Positions 40,109-53,430 of a stretch of DNA of 64,000 bases are shown here, one piece after another. A model generated the notes under the pieces. That model was not told the DNA's origin. It did no database searches and saw only the letters and a program-made list of their open reading frames with translations. The stretch's first letter is position 1; each line of letters opens with the position of its first letter. The DNA is from Apostichopus japonicus. Taxonomy: Eukaryota; Echinodermata; Holothuroidea; Aspidochirotida; Stichopodidae. The stretch is from positions 7,377,001 through 7,441,000 of the forward strand of contig NC_092579.1 in NCBI RefSeq assembly GCF_037975245.1, read 5' to 3'. A program made the position numbers and the translations under genes.

Positions 40109-40592
40109 CAGTGACGTAGCCAGGATTGTTCCAGTGGAGGGGGTGGGCGCTTGGTGGGGGGGGGCTTGACCAATTCCTGGGAGGGCGTCTTGTTACTACC
40201 TGAGTGGAGTGCCACCATGGGTTGGCGCTCAGCGTACGGGAAATTTTCAGCTATAAAGTTTCACAACATCCTTTATTTTGAGATCCCCATGTCTTGATAT
40301 GGTCATCAAATAGTTTAGAGAAATAGAAGAAAAAAGACAATCTGGTAAGTTGCTTTGAAATATCATGACATATCTCGGCCTATGCGCTATGTCACGTCAG
40401 GTTTTTCAGCAACTATAGCCTACTGCCGGTCGTTCATGAGTGGTCATCATGGAGATTCGATACCATGCAGACCAATGAATGATATATTTTTCGCACATGT
40501 AACTTTTTCGACACCCAAAATCCCAGTGGGCGGGCGACAAGCTTTCATGGGGCTGTCGCCCCCACCCCCCCCCCCCCGTGGCTACGCCACTG
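40109..40592. mobile_element. hAT-like miniature transposon with perfect 8-bp target duplication
   Basis: The ends CAGTGACGTAGCCA and TGGCTACGCCACTG are inverted repeats with one mismatch. GGTACATG flanks both sides (40101-40108 and 40593-40600). It is 484 bp long, without a transposase. G and C runs lie near each end and would pair with one another. Confidence 0.93.
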
Positions 40593-43520
40593 GGTACATG
40601 GTGCCGAAGCACATATCTTCAAAGTACTGTCTCCAACTTTCAATTGTTTCAAGCTACTATGTGACCAAAAATCAGTTCTCAAGATGAAGTTGCAGATCTG
40701 AAAGGACCAGTAATTTTACTAGGAAACCTTTCGACCACGTACACCTTTGAAGTAGGATAGGATTACACAGTATTTGAATTCTTCATCGATCGGCTTGTAT
40801 TAAATTAGCTGAAACTCTATAGACCAGTCTTGCAAGGTTTAAAGAAATGGCTCCTTACATAGTTGGCATGATTCAAATTCATCCAGTGCAAATTCATCCA
40901 GATGCAAATTCATCAATATAATTGGTCGAGAACTTGCTAGAACAGTAAGCTGTCTGAATTAGCATCTTCAGATCGATTATGGGTTTGCTGAGTTAGGGAG
41001 CAATATTTTCGAAGTACAAGGACCAACCAATGAACACAATTTTAACATAAGAGGCAGAGATAAGACACTATAGCAGAAATCATTATGTCTTCTTTCTATT
41101 TATTACTGATAAATGCAAATATTTTCATTAAAAATCATTATGAAATTTCATGTTACTTTCAGAAATATATAAACAAAGCAACTTCTACAACTTCAGCTCA
41201 TTCACATTCATGCTATCAGCTAGAAAATTTACCATGAGGCACATTTTCTATGAGGCATTGATGTGAATACCACTGACATAACTTGTGCTATTCAAATGGA
41301 TAAAGGGCTTGGTCAAGTCATGAATAAGGCTCTGCCCCATATATTGCACATGTACAAAAAGGGTTACTGCTGTACATGCAATACTTTTTTGATGGGGGAG
41401 AGAGGGGGGGGGGGAGATGTGGTAACATGTTGAAAAGACCACATCTTTTAATATTTCATTTTTCTTTTGAACATATGCAAATGCTAGAAATGAAAGCACT
41501 TGGAAATTTCTTAAAGAGATAGGCAGTTGTTGCCCTTGCACTGCTTTGAAGTCTGCACCACTGTAAATATTGTTGAAGGAGTGGAGTTCTGCGAATCTCT
41601 TGATAGTCAAGTAATAAATTTTTCTTTCACTGTTTGTTAAACAGCTCCTAGCAGTAATATGTATTTACACGACATTGTATCTGAGGTTCATTATGTAACC
41701 GGTGTTTCTACATACAGTCAAATTAAAAACCAATGTTAAACTTGTTCACCTGCAATGGTCTAAATTCAGAAAGTACATCAATATCATAACTCTTTTGCAT
41801 GTTGTATAACGGTACTGAATTTGAAGTGGATTATATTTATCAATGAATATAGCAATGTTTTGGGTAAAAGCAATTAAAGCATCCACTTGAACTTCATGTT
41901 TTCCTTGCATTGTTTGCTACTTCCTCCTATCTAGATTCGAAAGGGACATATAGATAAATGCTCAATACCTCAAACAACATTATTTAACCCTTGTTTCCCA
42001 CAAAAAATGTTCTGTCCCAGTTTCTGTAAACTACTCGGGATAAATGGAGGGGTGGGGGGGGGGGAGTTGGACAGGTTGGGAAACTAAATATTTGACAGAT
42101 GTTGTATTTGACAATAAAATTCACCTTCCCAAGGAAGTAATACAGTTCTTTAAGTGGCATTTTATGAAGGACCTACAGTATGTAACGATAGCAGAATTGT
42201 TTATTGCCTCCTGCTGAAATGTCCAATAAAGACTCGCAGTATTGGAATGTTCATCAGATTCCTCATTTTATAGAAATATCTGTGTTTATTGAAACTTTCC
42301 TAGGATGTTGCCAACAAGATGCAGTTGAAGTCTACTGTACCTTGTTGTCAAAGGTGGAGCTCACAAAAAGTCCTATCAACTAGTCTTATTCAAGCAGTGG
42401 CAACATATGGGACAAAAGAAAAGCAAAATATGGTACAATTTTGTTAATATTATTTTGAACTATTTATCCCAACACCCTATCCTCCTTTTAAGACTTTTGC
42501 AAGCTTGTAAACCAGTTACAGCACTCATGCAACATGATATGACAAAGGTTCATTGTCAGAACATGAAACTAGCAATTTGGAGTAAATTTGTTAAAAGAAT
42601 GATGAAGTTAATACACTGAAATATTGAATGGGGCTCAAAAGAGCTTAAGAAGTCTTTTGAGGTACATTACTTGTTCTGATAAATATATTAATTGCCCTAA
42701 GATTCAGCTATTAAAGCAGCTACTAGTCAGATACTAGATAGTATGGGATCATGAAGGTTTTCAGATTTTACCTATATTGGCCTCAAATAACCTTTGACTT
42801 GGCTAAGAGCACTCAGCACATGATACACCTGCATACAAACTTCCATTCATCATTCCAATATTGAACTATCATGTTAACATGGCTTTCAGTTTCATATACT
42901 GTATCTAGTTATCTCACATGGGCTTCTGCTATACTGTACAAATTTATAGAATAGTACTCAATGTCAGAAACCTATATGCACTACATATGACTACCAACTT
43001 TTCCTTGTTGAGTTAGATGCTCTATGTTACTCTACTGACCTTGAGTAGCCTTGACCCTCAATGAGGCCAACACCTACTGAAAATTCCAGTATAAATATAA
43101 AATTAATGAAATGATTCAGAAAATACTTTAACAGAAAGGAAAACTATTATAAACACTTCCGTTCATACTGACCTCAGCGTAAACAATTTAGAGACCAAGA
43201 ACATATGGTATAATAACTATTAGCTAACATTTCTTCCTTCTACTCTGCAATTTTGAGAGAACAATAAGCAAAATTGATACTGGCAAATGTAACATAGCAA
43301 CAATAACAATAATTCACAAATGATAATGACATCAGAAAAAGTAGCAACCAAGACAATGATGATGATTTGAAAATCTTAATGAGCAATCCTAAATGTAACT
43401 AGAATATCACTTTTAGTAGAGCAGGGTTCTCACAAGCACGTTCTAACCTGGCGGTGGTCGTGGTTTGAATATGATTTTGCCTCTCCCTGCGTGGTTTGAA
43501 AGTTTAGCGCCCGGGCTGAA
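40593..43520. other. AT-rich spacer, no gene recognised
   Basis: G runs occur near 41404 and 42053. A doubled AAATTCATCCAG phrase lies near 40875-40900. No exon, RNA gene or dated element was recognised. Confidence 0.45.
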
Positions 43521-44831
43521 CATTTATGAACCAGGAATAGCTTGCTGCGACTTATCTGGTCCGAAAAAATTATAGCATGAGGTTAATTTCCTCCTGGGTG
43601 CATAATTATCATAACAGTTCAAGAATTTTTACCAAAGCTGATCATATTTGGATATCTGGAGTCGGCTCGGACTTGAAGGGTCTTGGATTTGGCTCATACC
43701 AAGTGGGCTCGGACTTGGCTCAGACTCTGGCTAATTGGACTCGACTACAGCTCTGCCATAAATATAAAAAGATAATGGATTGTTAATAATTTATTATATG
43801 ATGTTGAGAAGGTAGACACTTAGAGAGTACTCCTAAATGTAATGGATAGCATTAAACTCTTCGTTTCACTAACAAAAGGATTCTCAAATACAGTACTAGC
43901 AACATTACAGCTGAATAATGGATCACCAATACGATGCAGTGAAGAAAGGGAGTTAGTTAGTTTCACTAACAAAAGGATACCACATGCAGTACCAACAAGA
44001 GGGATGCCCATTATATTGAGGGTCCACTAGACTTAAGGTTTGCTAGACCCAACACCCCCATTGTGGGAAGCATTATTGAGCGTCTAGTTAGCATTTATTG
44101 GGTAACTGAAAGTATTGAATGACCTTGGTGACTCCCCTCCCAGTAGTTTTATAACATTTATGAACCAGGAAGAGCTTGCTGCCACTTATCTGGTCCGAAA
44201 AAATTATAGCATGAGGTAAATTTCCTCCTGGGTGCATAATTATCATAACAGTTCAAGAATTTTTACCAAAGGTGATCTTTGGTATCTGGAGTCGGCTCGG
44301 ACTTGAGGGGTCTTGTATTTTGCTCAGACCAGATGGACTCGGACTTGGAACGGGCTCTGGCTAATTGGACTCGACTACAGCTCTGCCATAAATATAAAGA
44401 GATAATGGATTGTTAGTAATTTATTATATGATGTTGTGAAGGTAGACACTTAGAGAGTACTCCTAAATGTAATGGATAGCATTAAACTCTTCGTTTCACT
44501 AACAAAAGGATTCTCAAATACAGTACTAGCAACATTACAACTAGAATAGTTGATTACCAATACGCTGCAGTGAAGTAAGGGAGTTTAATAAAGAGCATCC
44601 CTCAATGTAATGACTAGGATGAAACTCTTAGTTTCACTAACAAAAGTATACCACATGCAGTACCAACATGGGGGGGGGGGAGGATGCCCATTACATTGAG
44701 GGTCCACTAGACTTAAGGTTTGCTAGACCCAACATCCGCATTGTGGGAAGCATTATTGAGCATCTAGTTAGCATTAATTGGGTAACTGAAGTATTAAAAG
44801 ACCTTAGTGTCTCCCCTGCCAGCAGTATAAC
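43521..44831. repeat. Tandem duplication of about 634-677 bp
   Basis: Unit 1 (43521-44154) and unit 2 (44155-44831) both start CATTTATGAACCAGGAA and share TATCTGGTCCGAAAAAATTA, GGACTCGACTACAGCTCTGC and GGGTCCACTAGACTTAAGGT. Each unit contains an inner repeat of GTTTCACTAACAAAAGGAT (twice in unit 1). Unit 2 has about 40 bp more. A decayed partial third copy (near 44870-44965) has TTGTTTTACTAACGAAAATT. No coding sense was found. Confidence 0.93.
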
Positions 44832-44965
44832 AACTGGAATAATGGATTGGTGAAACAATGTTTTATTTGATACAGTGAAGTAAGGCAGTTACATGAATAA
44901 TAGTTAATGCAATGAATATGATTAAAGTCTTTGTTTTACTAACGAAAATTATTCTCAAATACAGC

Positions 44966-47900
44966 AACATAAGAATTTGTATAAATGGATTATTAATAAT
45001 GAATTTTATGATGCTGTGAAGGAAGAAAATTCATTAACAAATTTTAATTTGTATGCTGCATGTCATATACCTGTCCAGAAACTAAAAAGAAAAATTCAAA
45101 CTCATAGAATGCACCGTACCTGGCTCCAAGCAATGACATATAAATCTAGTCCTCATTGTATCTACAGAAGTTGTTTGTCCAATTTTAATCGAAAGCCTTT
45201 CCTTTCATTGAAAATTTTGATCTTCAGTAAAAATATTCTTCTGTCTGCAGATTTTATTGATGACAGTACTTCCTTCTCTTGTGGAGAAATTCCACCAGCT
45301 CATGTTAACCTACAACAAACCAAAACAACATTTCAATCATATGTCAAAGTTTCACTGAAGTACATTCCATGTAAATAGTTTTTTAAAGCCTCACATTTTG
45401 ATATTGACATTGTTGCAAAAGGTACAAATAAACACATCATAATCAAGGTTAAAATGTGATGGTGTGTTAACACCTCAAGTCTTTGCTTCACAATCCTACC
45501 TACAATTCATTCCAGCCTGCCAGATGGCAGATTTACAGTACATTTGGTTTTCAAAGACTACACATTAAGTCATTTCAATTCTGATAACATTCTATGATGG
45601 TGGAAGTAGCAAAGCAAAACAAAAGTTTTGGCAGTGGACTTGGTGGGAAGTGGAAAGTCTTTCTTACATTACTTTGTTAGCCGTTGCCTTAGATCGTTTT
45701 CATTTTTTGAAAATAAACAGCAAATTTTCATCATCTTTTTTCCTGTTGAAACTTAGTACAGTAAATTTATATTATGTATAGTGTGTGTTGATCAGACTTA
45801 GAGGATATTAAAGGGAAGACTTTAGAAAACTAACTTCAGGTCATAGGGATTTAAAATATATCTCACAGTCAATACTTACTGAATATTAAAGACAACTAGG
45901 GATGTTTGCAATATATGCTTGTGGGAGCTCCTTATTTCCATATAAGCCATTTCTCGCTGCATCCCATGGTCAGCATGAACCAGCAGCTCAAAGTTACAGT
46001 ATTTTGATATCCTGTGTCGACCTTGAAATTGCAGCCTTGTACTTCTTGCAATAAAGTGGAGCATATCTGCTGTGGTGTTCTCATTCTGCATTCATGCATT
46101 CCTCAAATTGTGCCAAATTTAAGCCATCTTTTCTGACAAGAGAATGAACATAAATAAGTCCAGATAATTGTTTCATAAATTGCAGGTGGAAGTCTTGACA
46201 GTGCAGTTCCCTATTTGATGTCAATACTTAGTGTACATGTTGTCCAATATTCATGTCAGTTTAGTTAATTTAGCTATCACTTTTTTCATGGAAACCGCAT
46301 ATGCAACAATTGAGAAAAATGCCACACTACTAAGTTTGAATATTGATCTATTATTTGGTATGTAAGTTGTACCCAGGAATTTAGCATGCAATCACTTCAA
46401 GAGATTGACTGAGTATTCATGCATGGTTCAATGCCTCATCCCGCATGCAGTTCATTTACTTAAAAATTGCATGCACCCTAGACTATGTATACCGGTACAT
46501 TTAGTCCCTCAACGTATCATTTGGGGTTTAAGCTCAGGACTACTTGTGTACACAGACTTTGGCATTATGACTGAGCTCATTTTTAATGTTTGGTTTCAAT
46601 GATGTTGAAACTTTCCACTCACGATGGCATATGTGTGCGTGTGCATTGGTAGGAGTACTGTGTTTGTGATCCTAGCTTGTAAACACAGTTTCTCATGACA
46701 GTATGCTTTATTGGACAGATCTCATTGTTGGTACAGTATGTATGTATAGATGCATCACAAGTACAAGAAGCCTATTGTTTTTGGGGAAGGTCACAGGAAA
46801 TTTAGGTAAAAATGGTCAAATTGTGAAAACTCAATTTGAAGCATGGATAGATCTATTTATTGGTATGTCTAGGCCAGTGGTAGGTTCAACAGGACAAACT
46901 TGTGAAAACCTTTTGTCACACAGTACAGTGCTAACATCATACAAGGGAGTTTTATTTGTTCCATAACAACTCTGATCATAATAGCCTGTTCGTGCAGGGA
47001 GTTGTAATGGAACAAATCCCTGGTTTGTGCTACAGTATGGACATGAGAACTATCTAGTGCCTGTTGAACATTAGTCTTGTGCATTTTCATGTTACTTACT
47101 AACACCAAATTACTGCACACAGATGGTCATTTTTAAAAGTATGAAAACTGAATACAATCAAGAGCTTTTATTTGGACATGATACCCAATATGAAACTACT
47201 TTAGTTGCACATACTGTATGTATGCTGGTTTTTATCATGAATGATTTTTATAGGAGCCATGAATTTTTTATTTTTTATGAAGTAGGTCTGGATTCCCTTG
47301 GCATTATAACCTGATTGAAATTTAACCTCTGTGATTGCACTACTGTAATATGTGAGACCATTGATCAACCTAATTAATAGCTTTTAATGATGAAGACATT
47401 GATAACAATTTCATAACTCATTAGTGTGAACACAATGCAAGGTTCAATGAGGTACTGTTTATTTCCTTAAAATGTATAGCTGGTGGTTTTTCAACATACT
47501 CTAATTCTTTCAAATATGTTACATTGAATCTTTACACTTTTCCATTGATATATCACAGACTGTGTTTTTTGTTATGGGACTCTGTAAAACTGGATCAAAC
47601 CTAGCAATTTTGGACAAGGAATTTGCTCTTTTCGCAAAAACTCCTAAGTGCTCAAGTGACTGTACAGTAGGTCACCCTGTGAAGGCATTGTGGGACTTTG
47701 AGGAATACTTTTGATCAAGCTATTACTTCAGCACTAGTAACACTACCCACATCATAACGTTAATATCAAAATGCCTAAATAACTTAGCCATGATTGCGTA
47801 GTTATTCTAAAATGAATACTCAATTGTTTACCTTCAGCCATGATTCATCCCATAGGTGCAGGGGAAAAAAAACTCATGTTACAAAAAATTGTTGTACACT

Positions 47901-48240
47901 GCTACACTGAGGCCCTGTGTGACTTAGTTCTCTGAATCAGAACCAATGACACACCACTACTACTGTACGCACAGGGCTAAGTGATGCACACTAACACATA
48001 TAGAGAATATTGTGGGGATGAATATTGTACCGAGACGGCAAACGTTTTCACATTTTTTACTTTTGTAACTCGTTTATGGAATCTATCAGGCCCTTTCTTT
48101 TACTGTAGTGTTCCGTTTGCTTGAGTATCTGTTTTTGTGGAGTTATGACTTTCTGACTGCCTTATTTTATGGCAGAGAGATTGAGACATACCCAAAGATT
48201 TATATTTCGTGAAATGGTTCAAAATTGCATTGCACGAATG
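44966..48240. other. AT-rich spacer, no gene recognised
   Basis: An open frame of 133 codons (44977-45378) has no domain known to me, and its Lys/Ser/Phe-rich composition matches the local bases. Nothing else structured was seen. Confidence 0.4.
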
Positions 48241-48645
48241 CAAGTTCTTTCATACCCCTAAATTGACACATCTGTCGATAAGCTTACTGTAGTGAAGGCC
48301 TAAGTAAACATCCATTATCTTTGGATGCTGTTTGCTATGCTCTGAGCCTCTAACCTCAGACAGGTCAGGTCCCAGAGATTAGTGGTATTATATTGAGGTA
48401 ATTTTGGTTATTTTTAGGGAGTAAGATTTCCAAATGCCCAAAACATGCACAAACACAATTTGATCAGCATATACCTGAAATGGATTCAAACTCATGAAAT
48501 ATTTAACTCTGCTTGGCTGCAAAAAGTTATGGTTGCCTGCTGTATAGTTGCTAGTACTAGCTACAGTAGTAGTAGGCTAGTATAGTAATAGTAGTACTAG
48601 TAGTAGGCCTAGTAATATTTGGAGGTGCGTCAATTATTAAGCCTT
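48241..48645. mobile_element. TIR DNA transposon, copy 2 (left end missing)
   Basis: CAAGTTCTTTCATACCCCTA through AACTCATGAAATAT parallels the copy at 32512 onward in the same orientation. The right terminal repeat GGTGCGTCAATTATTAAGCC is present at about 48624. The left terminal repeat is not found, so it is a truncated relative, with a short GTAGTAGTAC-rich expansion near 48550-48610. Confidence 0.7.
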
Positions 48646-49480
48646 TAGTTACTTTAAAGATCTGGAAGATCACCAGGCTGCAAAATGTGTAGGTTGACCA
48701 GTCTGTTACAAGTATATACTTTAATTTATTTATCACATTTTATATTCCGAGTATCAGCAAAGGCAGTAGCAGGCAGCTGTGATTTACCATAGCCAGTAAT
48801 ACTGATAGGTCCAATTTAGGGCTAACGTTAGGCCTAGGCTAGGCTAGTCTACTCTAACTCTAACCATGGTCTTACTTTATTTGTGTTCAGCATGAAGGTA
48901 TTTACTCTAAATGTTATTAATATATCCGGAACACTTTTAAGGAATTTACTTACAATGCATATACTCCACCAAAGTTCCAAAAGCCAACTTCAAATGGGCA
49001 ACGTTTACGGTAACCTGCGGCACTTTCCTTTGTAGACTACATGGCTAGGCCCACATAAAGTAACGTTGAATGTAGGCTATTGGGATAGCAACGATACGAT
49101 CCGATCGACTGCCCTACCACCGAACACAGAAAGAACTGCTTATATATGGGGGCGTTGTTTCGTTACGTGTAAATTTGCCAGTTAAAATAGAAACTCTTAT
49201 TTTCTTAAATATCCCAAATTAATGGAAGAAAAAGTACAATTACGAAGATTTCAGTGTAATTAGAGGAACCTTTAAGTTTCGGACTTATATATAGCCGCAT
49301 TTGGTCAAAATCGAGGTGTAAAGTTGGGGTCAACATATATACCATGTTCGTAATTCTGTTATATACCATTCGGAATTACCTCCACTTTTGAAGGGAAATT
49401 TTACCCTTTAAATGAACGATTTTTTTTCTGTAACTTCGGAATTGAAAAGTTTATGAGGTTTTCTCTTAACTCGAAATAAT
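48646..49480. other. AT-rich spacer
   Basis: No gene recognised. Confidence 0.4.
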
Positions 49481-49611
49481 CATTCCTCAAAGGGAGTGAA
49501 ATTGATTGAACAAGAAGACCCTAGACTTAGGTTTACCTGGTGTCAGGTAAACCTATCCCCGAGGTAAACCTAAGTCCCAGCTATCATGCTATGAAGTAAA
49601 CCAAAATACCA

Positions 49612-49649
<38 letters not shown>
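49481..49649. repeat. TA array with inverted flank of the 31.3-kb repeat
   Basis: A TA run (49616-49649) is preceded by GGTAAACCTAAGTCCCAGC and AAGTAAACCAAAATACCAAT. This is the reverse complement, with changes, of the flank after 31374. Extra AGGTTTACC/GGTAAACC pairs near 49529-49572 form small palindromes. Confidence 0.7.
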
Positions 49650-49654
<5 letters not shown>

Positions 49655-49964
49655 TATGGTACACAGTGGCGCTCCCAGCCAAGTGGTATAGTACAATTCA
49701 TAACATTAATCCATAGTTAATTTTCACGGACATCAACACTGTGACAAAGCGATCATTGTTTGCAAGGAACTGGCCGTGGTTTGCGATTACTATACCTTTC
49801 ATGTTTTTTTACGACCAGATTTATATACGTGCATCGTCTGTTGAACCTATACACTAAACCAGATCTTCCAAATCGGATAAAAAAAAAGAGTCCATATCAC
49901 ATTTTAGTTGCAAACAACATGTTAAGTACCAAATGGAGCCAATGTTTGCAGGGGCCAATACATG

Positions 49965-51104
49965 CAGGGGCGGCGATTTGTTTCAAGTATTGGGGGGACA
50001 TTTGCTTGGGTGCAGGCGCGTAGCAACTACATCCCCAAAATTGTTCGCGCGCTTCGTGTTATTTTGTATATAGGCCTATACCAAATTTCATTACGGATGC
50101 GATCCGTCTCATGGTCGCAGATCAGTCTTGGATAATGGTGGGGACGCGTATCTGTTCTCTAATACTATCTAAGCGGAGCACGACCATTGGTTCGCGCGTA
50201 GCGTACAAGAATTTCTTTTGGCAAATATACCTCCCAGATCTCCGGAAATAACACTTCCCAGACCCAATAATGCTCCAAAACCTCATTAAATTTGAGATCT
50301 CATGGCTTAGAAATTTAAGTTGGCGGAAACACATGGGCGTCTGCAGAAAAAAATTCAGGGGACAAATAATCCAAGTTGACTTTTGTATATACGATGGGTC
50401 TGGGTCCTCTCCCAGAAAACAATTATAGACTGCCGCAAATGCGATTTCCTTCCAAAATTTAGCAACTGTGGATAAATGTAATAAAGTGAGAACCGCTGCA
50501 TGTCATTTGCACAATGCTGGATCAAATTGCGCCAAAGTTCAATACAGGGAAATTTGAAATGCAGCGTTTGGTCAAGACAAATTGGTGGGGACACGGTATA
50601 TCATGTCCCCACCACTGAAAAAGTTGGTGGGGGCGCGTCCCGCTGACCCCACCAGGATCTGCGCCCATGGTCCTTCTAGCTAATTCATTTCGAAAATAAG
50701 TATAAACTACTCTCGGTGAAAGTCTGTGTCGTTTTGTGGTGATATTTAGTAACAAATTGTGACACGGTTAGACATGCGCGTAGCGAGGAATTTGCCAAGA
50801 GAGGGGCGAAGCTTGTAGGCAAACTATCTAAGCGTAGCGCCACCATGAAATGGCGCTAAGCGTAAAGAAAATTTTGGCCGAAAACGCCTCCCAGATCGCT
50901 GGAAATGGCACTTCTCAGGCCTTGAAAGTTGCATCTAAGCATTTTCAATTTTGAAATTACTAGCGATATCATAAAAATATGCTCTTATAGCCACAAAAAA
51001 AACTATGCCACCAAATATTGGGGGGATATTAGATACTATATCCCCCACCTAAAATATTGGGGGACATGTCCCCCCCCCCCGTCCCCCCATGATCGCCGCC
51101 CATG
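49965..51104. mobile_element. hAT-like element, 1.1 kb, possibly nested
   Basis: The left end CAGGGGCGGCGATT and right end ATCGCCGCCCATG are inverted repeats. The flanks AATACATG (49957-49964) and CATACATG (51105-51112) agree at 7 of 8 bases. Inside, two related blocks (about 50155-50280 and 50790-50930) share ACTATCTAAGCG, CACCATGA/CGACCATT and CTCCCAGATC; this suggests one element inserted in a relative. No transposase is visible. Confidence 0.7.
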
Positions 51105-51112
51105 CATACATG

Positions 51113-53149
51113 AAATAATTAACTAAAATATAACATTTCAGAACGTACCGTACTGACTACAAAAAATACGTAACGTTGGGATATCATAGGATGACGTCAG
51201 TAAACTATTGGATGAAACCCCAAAACTGGTCACGAAAATGTTTCGATGGTCTGTGGGAATTATCCGGATATCGGAACATTATCTTCAGTTTTCGAAGCTT
51301 GCCGACAAAGATCGATTAGGTTACTTTCTATCACATCCGAAATTCAAACTAGTCAGTTTGCATGCATTCTGAGCATTGATTCTGTGAGGTGGCGATCTGG
51401 TGGCTCAAACCTCATGCAGGATCCTAGATATAGTGCGCCTAAAAGTTTTTGGACCGCTTTATATAAAGAGTTTATCCATTGCAACATATTACAATGTCGT
51501 TGAAAACCTTTTACACTAACTACAGTAGTCTACACGCAGGTTAAAACTATAAATTTAGCTTTATTCTTGTTGGAGTTTACTGACCCGTGCCCCCGCTAAC
51601 TATAGTCATTAAAAATACTTATTTAATCTGAAAAAAAAAACAACTGCCAGACTGTAGCGAGACATTGTTCAGATATTGTGCATTATAATGTAGTGGGCGC
51701 CGCTATATAATTAGAAATATCCAGCATAACAAATTTACGACCTTTGTCTTCAAAAGCTTATAGAACCTATATATACATACTACGCATAGTCACAAACAGC
51801 AAAAATCAGTGCGAATGACCCGTGTGTATAGTAATTTTTGCTCAATTGGTGTGAAACACGAAAATACCATCTGTCTTTTAAACCAAACCAATAGGTTTAT
51901 ATGTATACAAACTATAGCATTGATTTTCCCACCCAATCAGGCGTGTCGTATTCCATAAAAGCATATAAAATAGACCACAAGGTATACGCGCGTGCCGTGG
52001 CACATACACTCGTGGACAAAACACCTTTCCTATTACTACACCAGTGACTATATCGGACAGCTGCCCTCAATAACATTTGGTATTTATCGCACGCCGTTCT
52101 ACGGAGTTAGGTTTGCTAAAAAGCATAACGTTGAAGTGAAATTTGTAATGCCCCCGTAGTATATATGATATGGGATTTCAGCAATTAACCTCGCTGTAAC
52201 AGTTTATGTAATCCGCATGCATGTTATTAACTATAGCTGTATCAAAACATCAAACCTGAAGCACATCAAGTAACGCAGACCACATGGCCGATTCCTGTAG
52301 TCTATATACGTATGACCTAAAATAGGTACCTATACATGCACGTGGTCCAAAGTGTATTGCCAAGTTGGAGAAAGAGAAGACTTTTGCCGGTTGCTGATTA
52401 AAACTGATCCCAGAATACGGTCTTTATTTAACTATTATACTGCAGCACTGCGCGCTTTTATAATGCGATGACACATTTGATGAAGAAATGTAACATATAG
52501 TATGCGTCTCTGTGGGAAACAAAACGCCGATGGTGTCTTGTAGATGTCCCCGGAATTAGAACAGATGTGAAGATTATCCCCAGCATCAAATATCCATGGA
52601 GGCCGATTAAGCTCATGGATGCGTCGAGAGCCATGGGTCATGTCCCGAAAGACAAGTATGTCGATGAACGCTTCAACCCTGGGGCAGGCCCCTCCATATC
52701 TTCCTAAGGGCCTCTAATTTACCCAGTCCTCGGTGATGTAACCCCCTATGTACCCCTTACATTCAAGCCTGCGCATTCTACACTTTTAAACCGAAAAAAA
52801 TAAATGTAATTGCATTAGGTCTTGCTTGTGTTTTCTCTGTCTTCGAGAATTGCTTGCCATTTCTATTAAACTTCGAGTAAACATGTTTGTACATTTAGGG
52901 TATAAAATACAAATCAGAAATGCCACGGCCCGTCGTTCGCGTGTGAAGAGTGTGCAGAACCTCATTGGACTTCGTTCAAGAACAGATTGGTATGTTGTCA
53001 CTGCACTGTGTTTTATATAATGGCTAATAAAACAAGTCAAATAGAGATAACCTAATAGTCTAGCTAATATTTGATCTGTAATGGTGGTTTATCAGTAATA
53101 TCGACCCCGGGTCTCGTGGTTGCATTCCTAAGCATTTTTATATCTTTGT

Positions 53150-53150
<1 letters not shown>
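51113..53150. other. Spacer, no gene recognised
   Basis: No exon, RNA gene or element was recognised. The short open frames do not resemble known families. Confidence 0.4.

Positions 53151-53151
<1 letters not shown>

Positions 53152-53219
<68 letters not shown>
53152..53219. repeat. (TA)n microsatellite next to a tRNA-like SINE
   Basis: A TA run with a single AA interruption near 53198, followed 40 bp later by the tRNA-like sequence. A second, shorter TA run lies at 53431-53448. Confidence 0.95.
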
Positions 53220-53258
53220 ATTACGATTTTCCTTACCGGTTTCGAACCTCTACAATCA

Positions 53259-53331
53259 GCGTCCATAGCCTAGTGGTTAGGGTGTCCGCGTACAGAGCGG
53301 AAGGCCCGTGGTTCGAATCCCGGTGGAGGCT
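53259..53331 (+). mobile_element. tRNA-derived SINE head or tRNA pseudogene
   Basis: The A box is in TAGCCTAGTGGTT and the B box GGTTCGAATCC is perfect. The acceptor GCGTCCA/TGGAGGC pairs except at position 3. The anticodon stem TCCGC/GCGGA encloses the loop GTACAGA; an ACA anticodon would be unusual for an animal tRNA. The D stem is poor. It therefore looks like a polymerase III SINE head rather than a working tRNA. Confidence 0.65.
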
Positions 53332-53430
53332 GAAAGTTTTTCACTGTTCTTGATTTTCCAACTCATTACGATTTTTACGACAAGAACAGTGAAAAAACTT
53401 CCAGCCTCCACCGGGATTTGAACCCGGGCC
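53302..53430. repeat. Inverted repeat, arms near 50 bp, 28-bp loop
   Basis: The left arm (53302-53352) runs from the T arm of the tRNA-like part through GTTTTTCACTGTTCTTG. The right arm (53381-53430) is its complement: CAAGAACAGTGAAAAAAC, then CCTCCACCGGGATTTGAACC. The arms differ at only a few bases and would form a long hairpin. TA runs lie about 40 bp before the SINE head on one side and directly against the right arm on the other. Confidence 0.92.

Noticed and set aside
44977-45378. Open frame of 133 codons
   Set aside because: It has no domain that I recognise. The amino-acid bias fits local AT richness, and it follows directly on a repeat array.
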